A program made the position numbers and the translations under genes. A stretch of DNA of 18,740 bases, from contig CAMJLI010000018.1 in the NCBI GenBank assembly GCA_946406585.1, positions 1-18,740 on the forward strand, read 5' to 3'. This DNA is from an uncultured Prevotellaceae bacterium. GTDB lineage: Bacteria; Bacteroidota; Bacteroidia; Bacteroidales; Bacteroidaceae. The notes below the pieces were generated by a model. The model was given only the letters and a program-made list of their open reading frames with translations. It made no database searches and was not told where the DNA came from. Shown here piece after piece: positions 1 through 7,055 of this stretch (the first letter of the stretch is position 1; each line of letters starts with the position of its first letter).

Positions 1-17
1 TTGCGGACCCTGTCACG

Positions 18-53
18 AGCCCCGCGTGTCTAACAGACGCGCGGGGCTTTTTT
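18..53 (+). terminator. Strong intrinsic terminator of a gene left of the window
   Basis: The arms AGCCCCGCGTGTCT (18-31) and AGACGCGCGGGGCT (35-48) form a 14-bp stem with one G-U wobble and an AAC loop, followed directly by a run of T (48-53). There is no matching A-tract on the left side, so it acts on plus-strand transcription and ends a transcript whose gene lies before base 1. The 17 bases before the stem are too few to identify that gene. Confidence 0.93.
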
Positions 54-102
54 GTGTTCCTGAGGGATGTCGCTCCTGACATTCGAAGGATTCTTGGAAT
101 GC

Positions 103-134
103 TCACGACATTCATGACACTCATGTTGTCGTGA
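103..134. repeat. Imperfect hairpin in the intergenic region, function unknown
   Basis: TCACGACA (103-110) pairs with TGTCGTGA (127-134). Inside it CATGA (113-117) pairs with TCATG (121-125) around the loop CAC, leaving a TT/T internal bulge. No T-run follows, so it is not a standard terminator. It lies between the upstream terminator and the predicted -7 element at 214-221, in DNA with no open reading frame I can support. It could be a protein-binding dyad or part of a small RNA. Confidence 0.5.
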
Positions 135-213
135 CGTTGTCATATTGGTCATCTGGCAGTCCAAAACATTCATCATATCACCTTTAATACAGAAGACTGT
201 TTTTGGTTTAACA

Positions 214-221
214 TATTTTTG
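214..221 (+). promoter_or_regulatory. Bacteroidota -7 promoter element
   Basis: TATTTTTG matches the Bacteroidota -7 consensus TAnnTTTG. A good -33 TTTG at the usual distance of about 19-21 bp is not visible, so strength is uncertain. Transcription would start near 227-229, leaving a leader of about 55 bases before the start codon at 284. This is one reason to reject the upstream ATG at 239. Confidence 0.5.
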
Positions 222-283
222 CAGGCAAGCATCATGTATTGTGGAATAATTGTTATACCTTTGTTTCTTACTTTAGTATTATT

Positions 284-880
284 ATGATTATGATTAAATG
301 TCAGCATTGTGGCAAGCAAATACCATATGATGCCAATTTGTGTCCCTATTGTGGCAGGTCTATCAAACAATTTCAGCAAAAGGAAGTCTTGGATGATGAA
401 CAAGAGAGCAATACCGTCCATGAACCTTCTGAATCGTTGAGTGACAAGCCTTTGGCTCCCCGGCCAGATTCCGACAAGAAATGGCTTTTTTATATCATAG
501 CTCTTCTTACGCTTCTTCTTGTAGTAGGTGCAATTTATCATTATAGCACTCGTTCTGGTATTGAAGAAGAAAACGAGGATGAAATAGTAGCAGACACCAC
601 AGCAGTAAAAGAACAAGATGAAGTTGTCGATGATAAGACGAAGCCTGTGAAATACAATCCCAAGCATGTTCAGCGCGTGGTTGTCAATGGAGATGGTGTC
701 CGTCTCCGTTTTGGGCCAAGTCTCAAGGCAGGATATTTGAAGGATGAAAAAGGTGCTACAAAGTCAGTGAAGAAAGGCACCCAATTAGAGTGCATTGGTG
801 AAGAAGGTGACTGGTATCATGTAATCTATCAAAACAAGAAGTACTACATGTCCAAGCAGTTCACTTATCTTGTTGAATAA
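284..880 (+). CDS. Zinc-ribbon membrane protein with C-terminal bacterial SH3-like domain
   Basis: The protein is predicted at 198 residues. The N-terminus is a zinc ribbon, CxxC at residues 6-9 and CPYC at 20-23. An acidic, Ser/Pro-rich linker follows, then one membrane helix (about 67-86), a second acidic linker, and a C-terminal segment (about 131-198) that resembles a bacterial SH3 domain, with the pattern VNGDGVRLRFGP and later GDWYHV. With the zinc ribbon inside the cell, the SH3-like part would be outside the inner membrane, where such domains often bind cell-wall peptides. The start at 284 (or 290) puts the zinc ribbon at the N-terminus. The longer frame from 239 adds 15 hydrophobic residues not expected for the family. 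The L,D-transpeptidase gene 35 bases downstream supports a wall-related role. The exact function is unknown. Confidence 0.8.
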   Translation: MIMIKCQHCGKQIPYDANLCPYCGRSIKQFQQKEVLDDEQESNTVHEPSESLSDKPLAPRPDSDKKWLFYIIALLTLLLVVGAIYHYSTRSGIEEENEDEIVADTTAVKEQDEVVDDKTKPVKYNPKHVQRVVVNGDGVRLRFGPSLKAGYLKDEKGATKSVKKGTQLECIGEEGDWYHVIYQNKKYYMSKQFTYLVE

Positions 881-915
881 TTCGTAATTTCTTTATCTCA
901 TTTAACTATATATAT

Positions 916-1695
916 ATGTTTTTGAAAACACTATTTACCTTGGTTGGAATGTTTTTTCTCGCACAGCCATTGTCGGTAGAAAAAGACTTCATAGACAATT
1001 ATTCCGACAACGTGCGCGAGAGGGTGGTCATGAAATATGGTTCACGCACAGTACAATTGGATGACGACATATCTTTCTCATTTCCAAAAAAAATGAGAAA
1101 CAAGAAGAACTGTTTCATAGTTATGTCGAAGAAGGACTATTACCTCTATGTCTATGAGCCACAAGGTACTGACACAGTTTTGCTTGCCCGTTTCGATTGT
1201 GCCTTTGGCATGAAAAAGGGTGACAAGATGAAGCGTGGCGACATGAAAACACCCAATAGCACATTGAAGAAGCCTTTCACCATTTCCCAGATAGCAGATG
1301 CTTCATCATGGCGACATGATTTCAAGGATGGTCGTGGAAATATCAAGTCATATGGACGTTATTTCCTGCGATTGGTAACTCCTGGCCATAGTGGCATAGG
1401 CATACATGGTAGCACCAATAATGAAGAGAGTGTTCCAGGAAGGGCAAGCGAGGGATGCATCCGTCTGAGAGACAAGGATATTATAGATTTGGGCTCAAAT
1501 TATGCCTTTGTTGGCATGAAGGTTGTCATCAAGGATGAATATATGGATGACTTTGGTTTTGAGAGAGTTGCCCAAAAACGCCTGAAGAAGTCGGATGGCA
1601 TAGTCCGCTTGCGTCACATCGACCCAGCCAAGGTGCTTTCCAACGAACAGATACAGCAGGCCAAGACAGAAAAGAGCAAGATGGTTTTACCATAG
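916..1695 (+). CDS. L,D-transpeptidase (YkuD domain), exported
   Basis: The 259-residue product belongs to the YkuD family. These enzymes form 3-3 cross-links in peptidoglycan or attach proteins to it, using a catalytic cysteine. The signature is visible: His164 in IGIHGS, then S178-E-G-C181-I-R183, where Cys181 is the nucleophile. A hydrophobic N-terminal segment (residues 2-17) looks like a signal peptide or membrane anchor, so the enzyme should act in the periplasm. Residues 64-205 hold the catalytic fold, with a Lys-rich insertion near 99-120. The C-terminal 55 residues are polar and unassigned. It lies 35 bases after the zinc-ribbon/SH3 gene and 12 bases before the SpmA-SpmB fusion, so the three are probably cotranscribed. 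The family call is firm; which wall reaction it performs cannot be told from sequence. Confidence 0.9.
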   Translation: MFLKTLFTLVGMFFLAQPLSVEKDFIDNYSDNVRERVVMKYGSRTVQLDDDISFSFPKKMRNKKNCFIVMSKKDYYLYVYEPQGTDTVLLARFDCAFGMKKGDKMKRGDMKTPNSTLKKPFTISQIADASSWRHDFKDGRGNIKSYGRYFLRLVTPGHSGIGIHGSTNNEESVPGRASEGCIRLRDKDIIDLGSNYAFVGMKVVIKDEYMDDFGFERVAQKRLKKSDGIVRLRHIDPAKVLSNEQIQQAKTEKSKMVLP

Positions 1696-1707
1696 AAACA
1701 TACAGGC

Positions 1708-2937
1708 ATGGCTCTTAATTACATTTGGATAGCTCTTTTTTTCCTAGGTTTCATTGTAGGAGTGATAAAATTGTGCTTTGGAGATACAGAGACGCTCCCT
1801 GCAATGATGGACTCCACCTTCACCATGTCGAAAGAAGGATTCGAGATGTGTCTTGGACTGACAGGCACATTGACATTGTGGATGGGTCTGATGAAGATAG
1901 CGGAGGATAGCGGTTTGATCAACAAGCTCGCTTCATTTCTCAGTCCGGTGCTCACGAGGTTGTTTCCCGAAATCCCCAAGGGGCATCCTGCATTGGGTGC
2001 AATTTTCATGAACATATCCGCAAACATGCTAGGTCTGGACAATGCAGCCACGCCCATGGGATTGAAAGCAATGCAGGAATTGCAGAGCATCAACAAGGTC
2101 AAGGACACTGCAAGCAATTCCATGATCATGTTCCTCACTCTAAACACGTCGGGCATCACCATCATCCCCATCTCCATCATGGCATATAGGGCCAAGGCAG
2201 GAGCCGTCGACCCGACAGACGTGTTCATCCCTTTGCTGCTGACTTCTCTTTGTTCCACCATAGTAGGTTTGATAGTTTGTTCCATTTATCAGAGGATAAA
2301 TCTTTTCAACCGCTACATCTTGTTGATGTTTGCTGTCATTGCAGCATTTGTGGCAGCGCTTTTCACCGCCATTATCGGCATGTCAGAAGAACAGATGCAA
2401 GGTTTTTGCCGCGTTCTTACCAGTGTGATGATAGTTGGGGCCATCATGATTTTCATCTTTTCCGGCATGGTGAAGAAGCAGAATGTATACAATTCGTTTA
2501 TAGAAGGAGCCAAAGGAGGCTTTCAAGTGGCAGTGACACTTATTCCCTATGTAGTTGCCATATTGGTGGCCATTGGCATGTTCAGGGCTTCGGGTGGCTT
2601 GCAGATGTTGCAGGATGGAGTAGAGTCCTTGGTGGAATCGATAGGGTTGAATTCCGATTTTGTAGGTGCTCTGCCCGTAGCATTGATGAAGCCTCTTAGC
2701 GGACCAGGTGCGAGGGGCATGATGCTCGAGAATTTCAGTCATTTCGGCGTGGATTCTTTCATTGGCCATTTGTCAAGCGTGTTGCAGGGATGTACAGACA
2801 CCACGTTCTATATCCTGGCAGTTTATTTTGGAAGCGTTGGCATCAAGAAATATCGTTACGCTGTCCAGTGTGGCCTTACAGCTGACATCGCAGGCATGAT
2901 AGCAGCCGTGATTTTCAGCTACTTCTTCTTCGGATAA
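1708..2937 (+). CDS. Fused SpmA-SpmB (spore maturation A/B) membrane protein, nucleoside-recognition/Gate family
   Basis: This 409-residue integral membrane protein joins two Gate-type units. The first half (about 1-195) resembles SpmA, with GFEMCLGLTGTLTLWMG near 44-60 and LDNAATPMG at 110-118. The second half (about 205-409) resembles SpmB, with KPLSGPGARG at 328-337 and GCTDTTFYILAVYFG at 361-375. In Bacillus, SpmA and SpmB are separate proteins needed for spore core dehydration and wall maturation. In Bacteroidota the two are commonly fused and no spores are made, so the role is probably transport or a wall-linked function; the substrate is unknown. The gene starts 12 bases after the L,D-transpeptidase stop, which suggests cotranscription. 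Multiple hydrophobic helices run through both halves. Family confidence is high and function confidence is low. Confidence 0.9.
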   Translation: MALNYIWIALFFLGFIVGVIKLCFGDTETLPAMMDSTFTMSKEGFEMCLGLTGTLTLWMGLMKIAEDSGLINKLASFLSPVLTRLFPEIPKGHPALGAIFMNISANMLGLDNAATPMGLKAMQELQSINKVKDTASNSMIMFLTLNTSGITIIPISIMAYRAKAGAVDPTDVFIPLLLTSLCSTIVGLIVCSIYQRINLFNRYILLMFAVIAAFVAALFTAIIGMSEEQMQGFCRVLTSVMIVGAIMIFIFSGMVKKQNVYNSFIEGAKGGFQVAVTLIPYVVAILVAIGMFRASGGLQMLQDGVESLVESIGLNSDFVGALPVALMKPLSGPGARGMMLENFSHFGVDSFIGHLSSVLQGCTDTTFYILAVYFGSVGIKKYRYAVQCGLTADIAGMIAAVIFSYFFFG

Positions 2938-3015
2938 AATAAACAGCCACTTCGTGCGTTAATATAAGTGTTCATAATCATTTGATGGCCAATTTGGATA
3001 CTTATTGTTTCGGGC

Positions 3016-4209
3016 ATGCAGTGGACTGATAGAATCCGACAAGTTAAGATCATCTTGGTGGCGGCGGCAGTGGTCATAGCCGTTGCCTCCTTGTTCATAT
3101 CCCAGTATTTGGTGCGCGACCTCTCCATTGAAGAGCACCACAAGATGGAGGTGTGGGCAGAGGCGATGCGTTCACTCAACAATGCAGACGAGAATACAGA
3201 CTTGAATCTCGTGCTGAAAGTAATCGACGACAATAATACCATCCCGGTCATCGTGCTCGACAAGGACGGCAATGCCAACACGTTCCGCAACATCAAGTTG
3301 GAGGGTGTTGACCTGGAGGACAGCCTGAGGAATGCCGCCGAGATGGGCAAGTCGATGCTCAAGGCTGGAAATGCCATCAAGATTTACCTGGACGACACGG
3401 GCAGTGGCGATTTCATAAATGTTTGCTACGATGATTCCATGATGATCAAGAGGCTTTCATCATGGCCGTACATACAGCTTGGTATTGTCTTGGTGTTCGT
3501 TGTCATCGCCATTTTTGCTCTTCTCACATCAAAGAGAGCCGAGCAAAACAAGGTGTGGGTGGGACTCTCAAAGGAGACGGCACATCAATTGGGAACCCCT
3601 ATTTCAAGCCTTATGGCATGGACGGAAATACTGAAGGAGAGCTATCCGGACGATGACCTCTTGCCGGAAATGGAAAAGGATGTGAAGCGGTTGCAACTAA
3701 TAGCAGACCGTTTCTCGAAGATTGGGTCGTTGCCGGAACTGGTGCCATGCGGTTTGAAGGAGGTCCTGGGACATGTCGTAGACTACATGAACCGCCGTAC
3801 TTCAGCCAAGGTAAACATGGTGGAAGAGTTTCCAAAAGATGAAATGGTTGTGGACATCAATGCCTCGCTTTTTGAATGGGTCATCGAGAACCTGTGCAAG
3901 AATGCAGTAGACGCCATGGAGGGCCAAGGCACCATCACACTCCATTTGTCAAAAGAAGGAGAAAAGGCTGTTGTGGAAGTGTCGGACACGGGAAAAGGCA
4001 TACGAAAGAAAGACATACACAATGTTTTCACCCCGGGCTTCACAACGAAGAAAAGGGGCTGGGGACTGGGGTTGTCATTGGCCAAACGCATTGTGGAGGA
4101 ATATCACAAGGGGAAGATATTTGTGAAATATTCCGAAGTGGGAAAAGGCACCACGTTCAGGATAGAACTCAAATCAAATTCCGGCTTGGCTAACAAGCAG
4201 CGAGGATAG
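3016..4209 (+). CDS. Orphan membrane sensor histidine kinase
   Basis: The product has 397 residues. Two membrane helices (about 10-30 and 152-171) enclose an extracytoplasmic region of about 120 residues that I do not recognise as a named sensor domain. The cytoplasmic part holds the dimerisation/phosphoacceptor motif KETAHQLGTPISSL with His190, the N-box ENLCKNAVDAM (Asn292/Asn296), the G1 box DTGKG at 324-328, an F-box near Phe338, and the G2 box GWGLGLSLA (348-356). All residues needed for autophosphorylation seem present. No response regulator gene is next to it; the downstream genes are ribosomal and lipid-synthesis genes with their own promoter. The partner is therefore encoded elsewhere. 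The 78-base gap after the SpmA-SpmB gene shows no clear terminator, so cotranscription with it is possible. Confidence 0.92.
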   Translation: MQWTDRIRQVKIILVAAAVVIAVASLFISQYLVRDLSIEEHHKMEVWAEAMRSLNNADENTDLNLVLKVIDDNNTIPVIVLDKDGNANTFRNIKLEGVDLEDSLRNAAEMGKSMLKAGNAIKIYLDDTGSGDFINVCYDDSMMIKRLSSWPYIQLGIVLVFVVIAIFALLTSKRAEQNKVWVGLSKETAHQLGTPISSLMAWTEILKESYPDDDLLPEMEKDVKRLQLIADRFSKIGSLPELVPCGLKEVLGHVVDYMNRRTSAKVNMVEEFPKDEMVVDINASLFEWVIENLCKNAVDAMEGQGTITLHLSKEGEKAVVEVSDTGKGIRKKDIHNVFTPGFTTKKRGWGLGLSLAKRIVEEYHKGKIFVKYSEVGKGTTFRIELKSNSGLANKQRG

Positions 4210-4243
4210 AGGAATGGCCACATCCTTCACTATCATGAAGCTA

Positions 4244-4286
4244 AATAGTGGCAAATTAACTTTTTTCATTAAAACTTTCCACTATT
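4244..4286. repeat. Inverted repeat around the -33 region of the yceD-rpmF promoter
   Basis: AATAGTGG (4244-4251) and CCACTATT (4279-4286) are perfect 8-bp inverted copies separated by 27 bases that include a T-run at 4261-4266. The right arm lies directly upstream of the -7 element TAACTTTG. It could be an operator, or, less likely, a long-loop terminator for the kinase gene. An extra short hairpin, CTTCA/TGAAG at 4225-4240, precedes it. Confidence 0.4.
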
Positions 4287-4308
4287 CAAAATAAAATTAG
4301 TAACTTTG
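4276..4308 (+). promoter_or_regulatory. Promoter of the yceD-rpmF-fabH operon
   Basis: TAACTTTG at 4301-4308 is a perfect TAnnTTTG element. A TTTC at 4276-4279 sits 21 bp upstream in place of the -33 TTTG. Transcription should begin about six bases after the element, at roughly 4313-4316, while the yceD ATG is at 4317. The message would thus have almost no leader. Confidence 0.65.
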
Positions 4309-4316
4309 CAGCCCAA

Positions 4317-4850
4317 ATGGGTAGTTTAGAACAATTCAAAATCAATTTGAAGGGGTTGAAGGAGTCGAAGACTTCATTTTCCTTCTCCCTAGACAATGAA
4401 TATTTTGATGCCATCGGAGCCACAGAGGTAAAGGGTGGCACGTTAAGTGTCATGCTCGAAGTGTGCAAGGTTGCCAGTGTATATGAACTTGATTTTCATA
4501 TTGTTGGCGATGCAGTGGTGACATGCGACCTGTGTCTCGATGACATGTTCTTGCCTGTGGAAACCAGTCAGAAAGTGGTGGCGCGTCTGGATCAGGAAGA
4601 TTCTGAAGACGATGATGTCATCACCGTGTCAAAAGACGAGGGGGTGGTGGATGTGGCATGGCTCATATACGAGTTCATAGCACTTTCTCTACCTACCAAG
4701 CATGTACACGCCGAAGGTCAGTGCAACCCGGAAATGGTGAAGCGGCTGAAAGAACTGGCAGCACATGTAGAAGAAGGCGAGGACTCTGGCGACACGACAG
4801 ACCCGCGATGGAATAAATTGAAAGAGTTAAAATCAACAAATAAAGAATAG
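4317..4850 (+). CDS. yceD: YceD/DUF177 family protein upstream of L32
   Basis: The 177-residue product is a YceD (DUF177) protein, a family whose gene nearly always precedes rpmF and which has been linked to 23S rRNA or large-subunit maturation; the biochemical role is not settled. Visible features are the pair C70-x-x-C73 in VTCDLCLDDM, a third Cys at 136 in EGQCNP, an acidic stretch at 92-100 and the C-terminal motif DPRWNKLKEL at 162-171. These are the usual landmarks of the family. The next in-frame Met is at residue 46, so 4317 is the only reasonable ATG start even though it lies just after the predicted transcription start. rpmF follows after four bases. Confidence 0.92.
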   Translation: MGSLEQFKINLKGLKESKTSFSFSLDNEYFDAIGATEVKGGTLSVMLEVCKVASVYELDFHIVGDAVVTCDLCLDDMFLPVETSQKVVARLDQEDSEDDDVITVSKDEGVVDVAWLIYEFIALSLPTKHVHAEGQCNPEMVKRLKELAAHVEEGEDSGDTTDPRWNKLKELKSTNKE

Positions 4851-4854
4851 TAAA

Positions 4855-5040
4855 ATGGCACATCCTAAAAGAAGACAGTCCAAGACTCGCACACTGAAGA
4901 GAAGAACTCATGACAAGGCAGTGGCTCCCACATTGGCACTCTGCCCTAACTGCGGCGCCTATTATGTATATCACACAGTGTGTTCTGCTTGTGGATACTA
5001 CAGAGGCAAAGTAGCTATCGTGAAGGAAACTGAAGAATAA
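4855..5040 (+). CDS. rpmF: 50S ribosomal protein L32
   Basis: The 61-residue product matches L32 in length and pattern: the N-terminus MAHPKRRQSKTR, then a basic segment, then a zinc ribbon with C30-x-x-C33 and C43-x-x-C46. It is therefore the zinc-binding form of L32, not a cysteine-free paralogue. It binds 23S rRNA near the exit of the peptidyl-transferase region in the large subunit. Its start lies four bases after yceD and its stop two bases before fabH, so all three are translated from one message. Such coupling of L32 with the first fatty-acid condensing enzyme is conserved in many bacteria. Confidence 0.97.
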   Translation: MAHPKRRQSKTRTLKRRTHDKAVAPTLALCPNCGAYYVYHTVCSACGYYRGKVAIVKETEE

Positions 5041-5042
5041 GA

Positions 5043-6065
5043 ATGGGTAAAGTCAGAGCGATAATCACCGGAGTTGGAGGATACGTTCCCGACTATGTTC
5101 TCAATAATGACGAATTGTCGAGAATGGTGGAAACCAACGACGAGTGGATTATGACACGCGTGGGCATAAAGGAGCGCCGCATCCTCACTGAAGAGGGTCT
5201 GGGCACCTCCTATATGGCACGCAAGGCCGCAAAGATGGTGATAAAGAAGACAGGGGTGGACCCCGACACCATCGATGCACTCATCCTTGCCACCTCCACG
5301 GCCGACTACCAATTCCCGTCCACAGCATCCATCGTGCTTGGGAAATTGGGGCTGAAAAATGCCATGGCCTATGATTTCTGGGGTGCTTGCTGCGGCTTCC
5401 TCTATGCTCTCGACACTGCTGCGTGCCTGATCGAAAGTGGGCGTTATCACAAGATCATTGTGATAGGTGCCGACAAGATGTCGTCGATGGTCGATTACAC
5501 AGACCGCGCCACATGCCCGCTTTTCGGCGACGGTGCCGCTGCCGTGCTCGTAGAGGCTACTGAATTGGAAGATGTCGGATACATGGACTCATACTTGCGC
5601 ACTGATGGCAAGGGGTTGCCCTTCTTGCACATGAAAGCAGGTGGTTCTGTCTGTCCTCCGTCGCATTTCACCGTAGACCACAGATTGCATTACCTTTACC
5701 AAGAGGGGCGTACAGTCTTCAGGTATGCAGTGACAAACATGAGCGACGACTGCGCTTTGATTGCGAAGCGCAATGGGCTGAACAAGGACAACATCGCCTG
5801 GGTGGTGCCTCATCAGGCCAACATGAGAATAATTGAGGCAGTGGCCAAGCGCCTTGAACTTCCAATGGAACAGGTAATGGTGAACATCGAGCACTTCGGC
5901 AACACCAGTGCTGGCACCATCCCCCTGGCTCTATGGGAGTATGAAAGCAGGCTGCACAAGGGCGACAACATCATCCTCACAGCATTCGGGGCCGGCTTTG
6001 TCCATGGAGCATCATATTTGCGATGGGCTTACGATGGCTTCTCTGCTGCTGCTCCAAAAAAATAA
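5043..6065 (+). CDS. fabH: Beta-ketoacyl-ACP synthase III (KAS III)
   Basis: The 340-residue enzyme condenses an acyl-CoA primer with malonyl-ACP to start fatty acid synthesis in the cytoplasm. The catalytic triad is readable: Cys116 in GACCGFLYAL, His257 in VPHQANMRI and Asn287 in HFGNTSAGT, matching C112, H244 and N274 of the E. coli enzyme. The thiolase fold is complete, and it ends near GAGFVHGASYLRW with a short Ala/Lys tail. The motif ACCGF carries a second Cys where E. coli FabH has Ala. In Bacteroidota this enzyme probably also accepts branched primers, but that is family knowledge and not visible here. It is followed by an intrinsic terminator that closes the yceD-rpmF-fabH operon. 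Confidence 0.96.
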   Translation: MGKVRAIITGVGGYVPDYVLNNDELSRMVETNDEWIMTRVGIKERRILTEEGLGTSYMARKAAKMVIKKTGVDPDTIDALILATSTADYQFPSTASIVLGKLGLKNAMAYDFWGACCGFLYALDTAACLIESGRYHKIIVIGADKMSSMVDYTDRATCPLFGDGAAAVLVEATELEDVGYMDSYLRTDGKGLPFLHMKAGGSVCPPSHFTVDHRLHYLYQEGRTVFRYAVTNMSDDCALIAKRNGLNKDNIAWVVPHQANMRIIEAVAKRLELPMEQVMVNIEHFGNTSAGTIPLALWEYESRLHKGDNIILTAFGAGFVHGASYLRWAYDGFSAAAPKK

Positions 6066-6083
6066 TCCGAACACCAAAATCAT

Positions 6084-6122
6084 AAAAACGCATCCTTCAT
6101 TATCGAAAAGGTGCGTTTTTTT
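6084..6122 (+). terminator. Intrinsic terminator between fabH and era
   Basis: AAAAACGCA (6084-6092) pairs with TGCGTTTTT (6112-6120). The stem continues with CCTT/AAGG after a one-base bulge (T6093), the loop is CATTATCGAA, and T's continue to 6122. It begins 18 bases after the fabH stop. The A-run on its left makes it potentially bidirectional. The era start is only 19 bases beyond its end. Confidence 0.88.
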
Positions 6123-6140
6123 GTCGAATCAATCATCACT

Positions 6141-7025
6141 ATGCAACATAAGGCAGGATTCGTAAATATCGTGGGCAATCCCAACGTGGGAAAAAGCACG
6201 CTCATGAACCAACTTGTGGGAGAACGCATTTCAATAGCCACTTTCAAAGCACAAACCACAAGACACCGCATCATGGGCATCGTCAACACAGAAGAGATGC
6301 AAATAGTGTTCTCCGATACACCCGGTGTGCTCAAGCCCAACTACAAATTGCAAGAGTCGATGCTTGCTTTCTCTGAGTCGGCATTGGCTGATGCCGACGT
6401 CCTCTTGTATGTCACAGATGTCGTGGAAAACCCGGAGAAGAACATCGATTTCCTCGACAAAGTGAGAAAGATGACAGTGCCGGTGTTGCTGCTTATAAAC
6501 AAAATTGACCTTACCGACCAGAAAGGGCTGGTGGCAGTAGTGGAAAAGTGGCACAAATTGCTGCCTGAAGCAGAGATTCTTCCCATCTCGGCACTCAACA
6601 AATTTGGAACCGACATCATCCTGAAGAGAATCGGGGAATTGCTGCCCGACAGTCCGCCATATTTCGACAAGGACCAGCTCACCGACAAGCCCGCTCGCTT
6701 CTTTGTGAGCGAAATAATACGAGAGAAAATCCTGCTCTACTACGATAAGGAAATACCTTATTCGGTGGAAGTGCGCGTGGAACAGTTCAAGGAAGAAGAA
6801 AAGATAATACGCATCAACGCCGTCATCTATGTAGAGCGTGACTCACAGAAAGGCATCATCATCGGCCATCGGGGATATGCCTTGAAAAAGGTGAGCACAG
6901 AGGCTCGCAAGGCATTGGAGAAATTCTTTGGCAAGAGCATCTTTTTGGAAACGTTTGTAAAAGTGGACAAGGACTGGCGCAGTTCGAAACGCGAATTGGA
7001 CAGCTTCGGATATAATCCCGATTAA
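6141..7025 (+). CDS. era: GTPase Era, 30S subunit assembly factor
   Basis: Era binds GTP and the 3' end of 16S rRNA and helps to mature the small subunit. The 294-residue protein has all GTPase motifs: G1 GNPNVGKS (12-19), the Thr pair at 39-40, G3 DTPG (59-62), G4 NKID (120-123) and G5 SAL (150-152). The C-terminal KH domain carries the GHRG loop at 242-245. The frame extends upstream to a GTG at 6111, but that codon is inside the terminator stem and would add ten residues (MRFFVESIIT) not expected in Era. ATG 6141 gives the usual length. No clear TAnnTTTG element lies between the terminator and this start, so expression may depend on read-through. der follows after 30 bases. Confidence 0.96.
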   Translation: MQHKAGFVNIVGNPNVGKSTLMNQLVGERISIATFKAQTTRHRIMGIVNTEEMQIVFSDTPGVLKPNYKLQESMLAFSESALADADVLLYVTDVVENPEKNIDFLDKVRKMTVPVLLLINKIDLTDQKGLVAVVEKWHKLLPEAEILPISALNKFGTDIILKRIGELLPDSPPYFDKDQLTDKPARFFVSEIIREKILLYYDKEIPYSVEVRVEQFKEEEKIIRINAVIYVERDSQKGIIIGHRGYALKKVSTEARKALEKFFGKSIFLETFVKVDKDWRSSKRELDSFGYNPD

Positions 7026-7055
7026 TAACAAAAATAGAACATACCTCAATAAGAT

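Noticed and set aside
1..17. 3' end of an RNA gene before the first terminator
   Set aside because: Seventeen bases are not enough to recognise a tRNA or other RNA, and no CCA end is seen.
239..283. Zinc-ribbon protein starting at ATG 239
   Set aside because: It would add 15 hydrophobic residues before the zinc ribbon and leave only about 10 bases of leader from the predicted promoter.
1708..2937. SpmA-SpmB fusion as proof of sporulation
   Set aside because: Fused forms are common in non-sporulating Bacteroidota, and no other sporulation gene is present.
6111..6140. Longer Era starting at GTG 6111
   Set aside because: The codon lies in the terminator stem, and the ten extra residues are not typical of Era.
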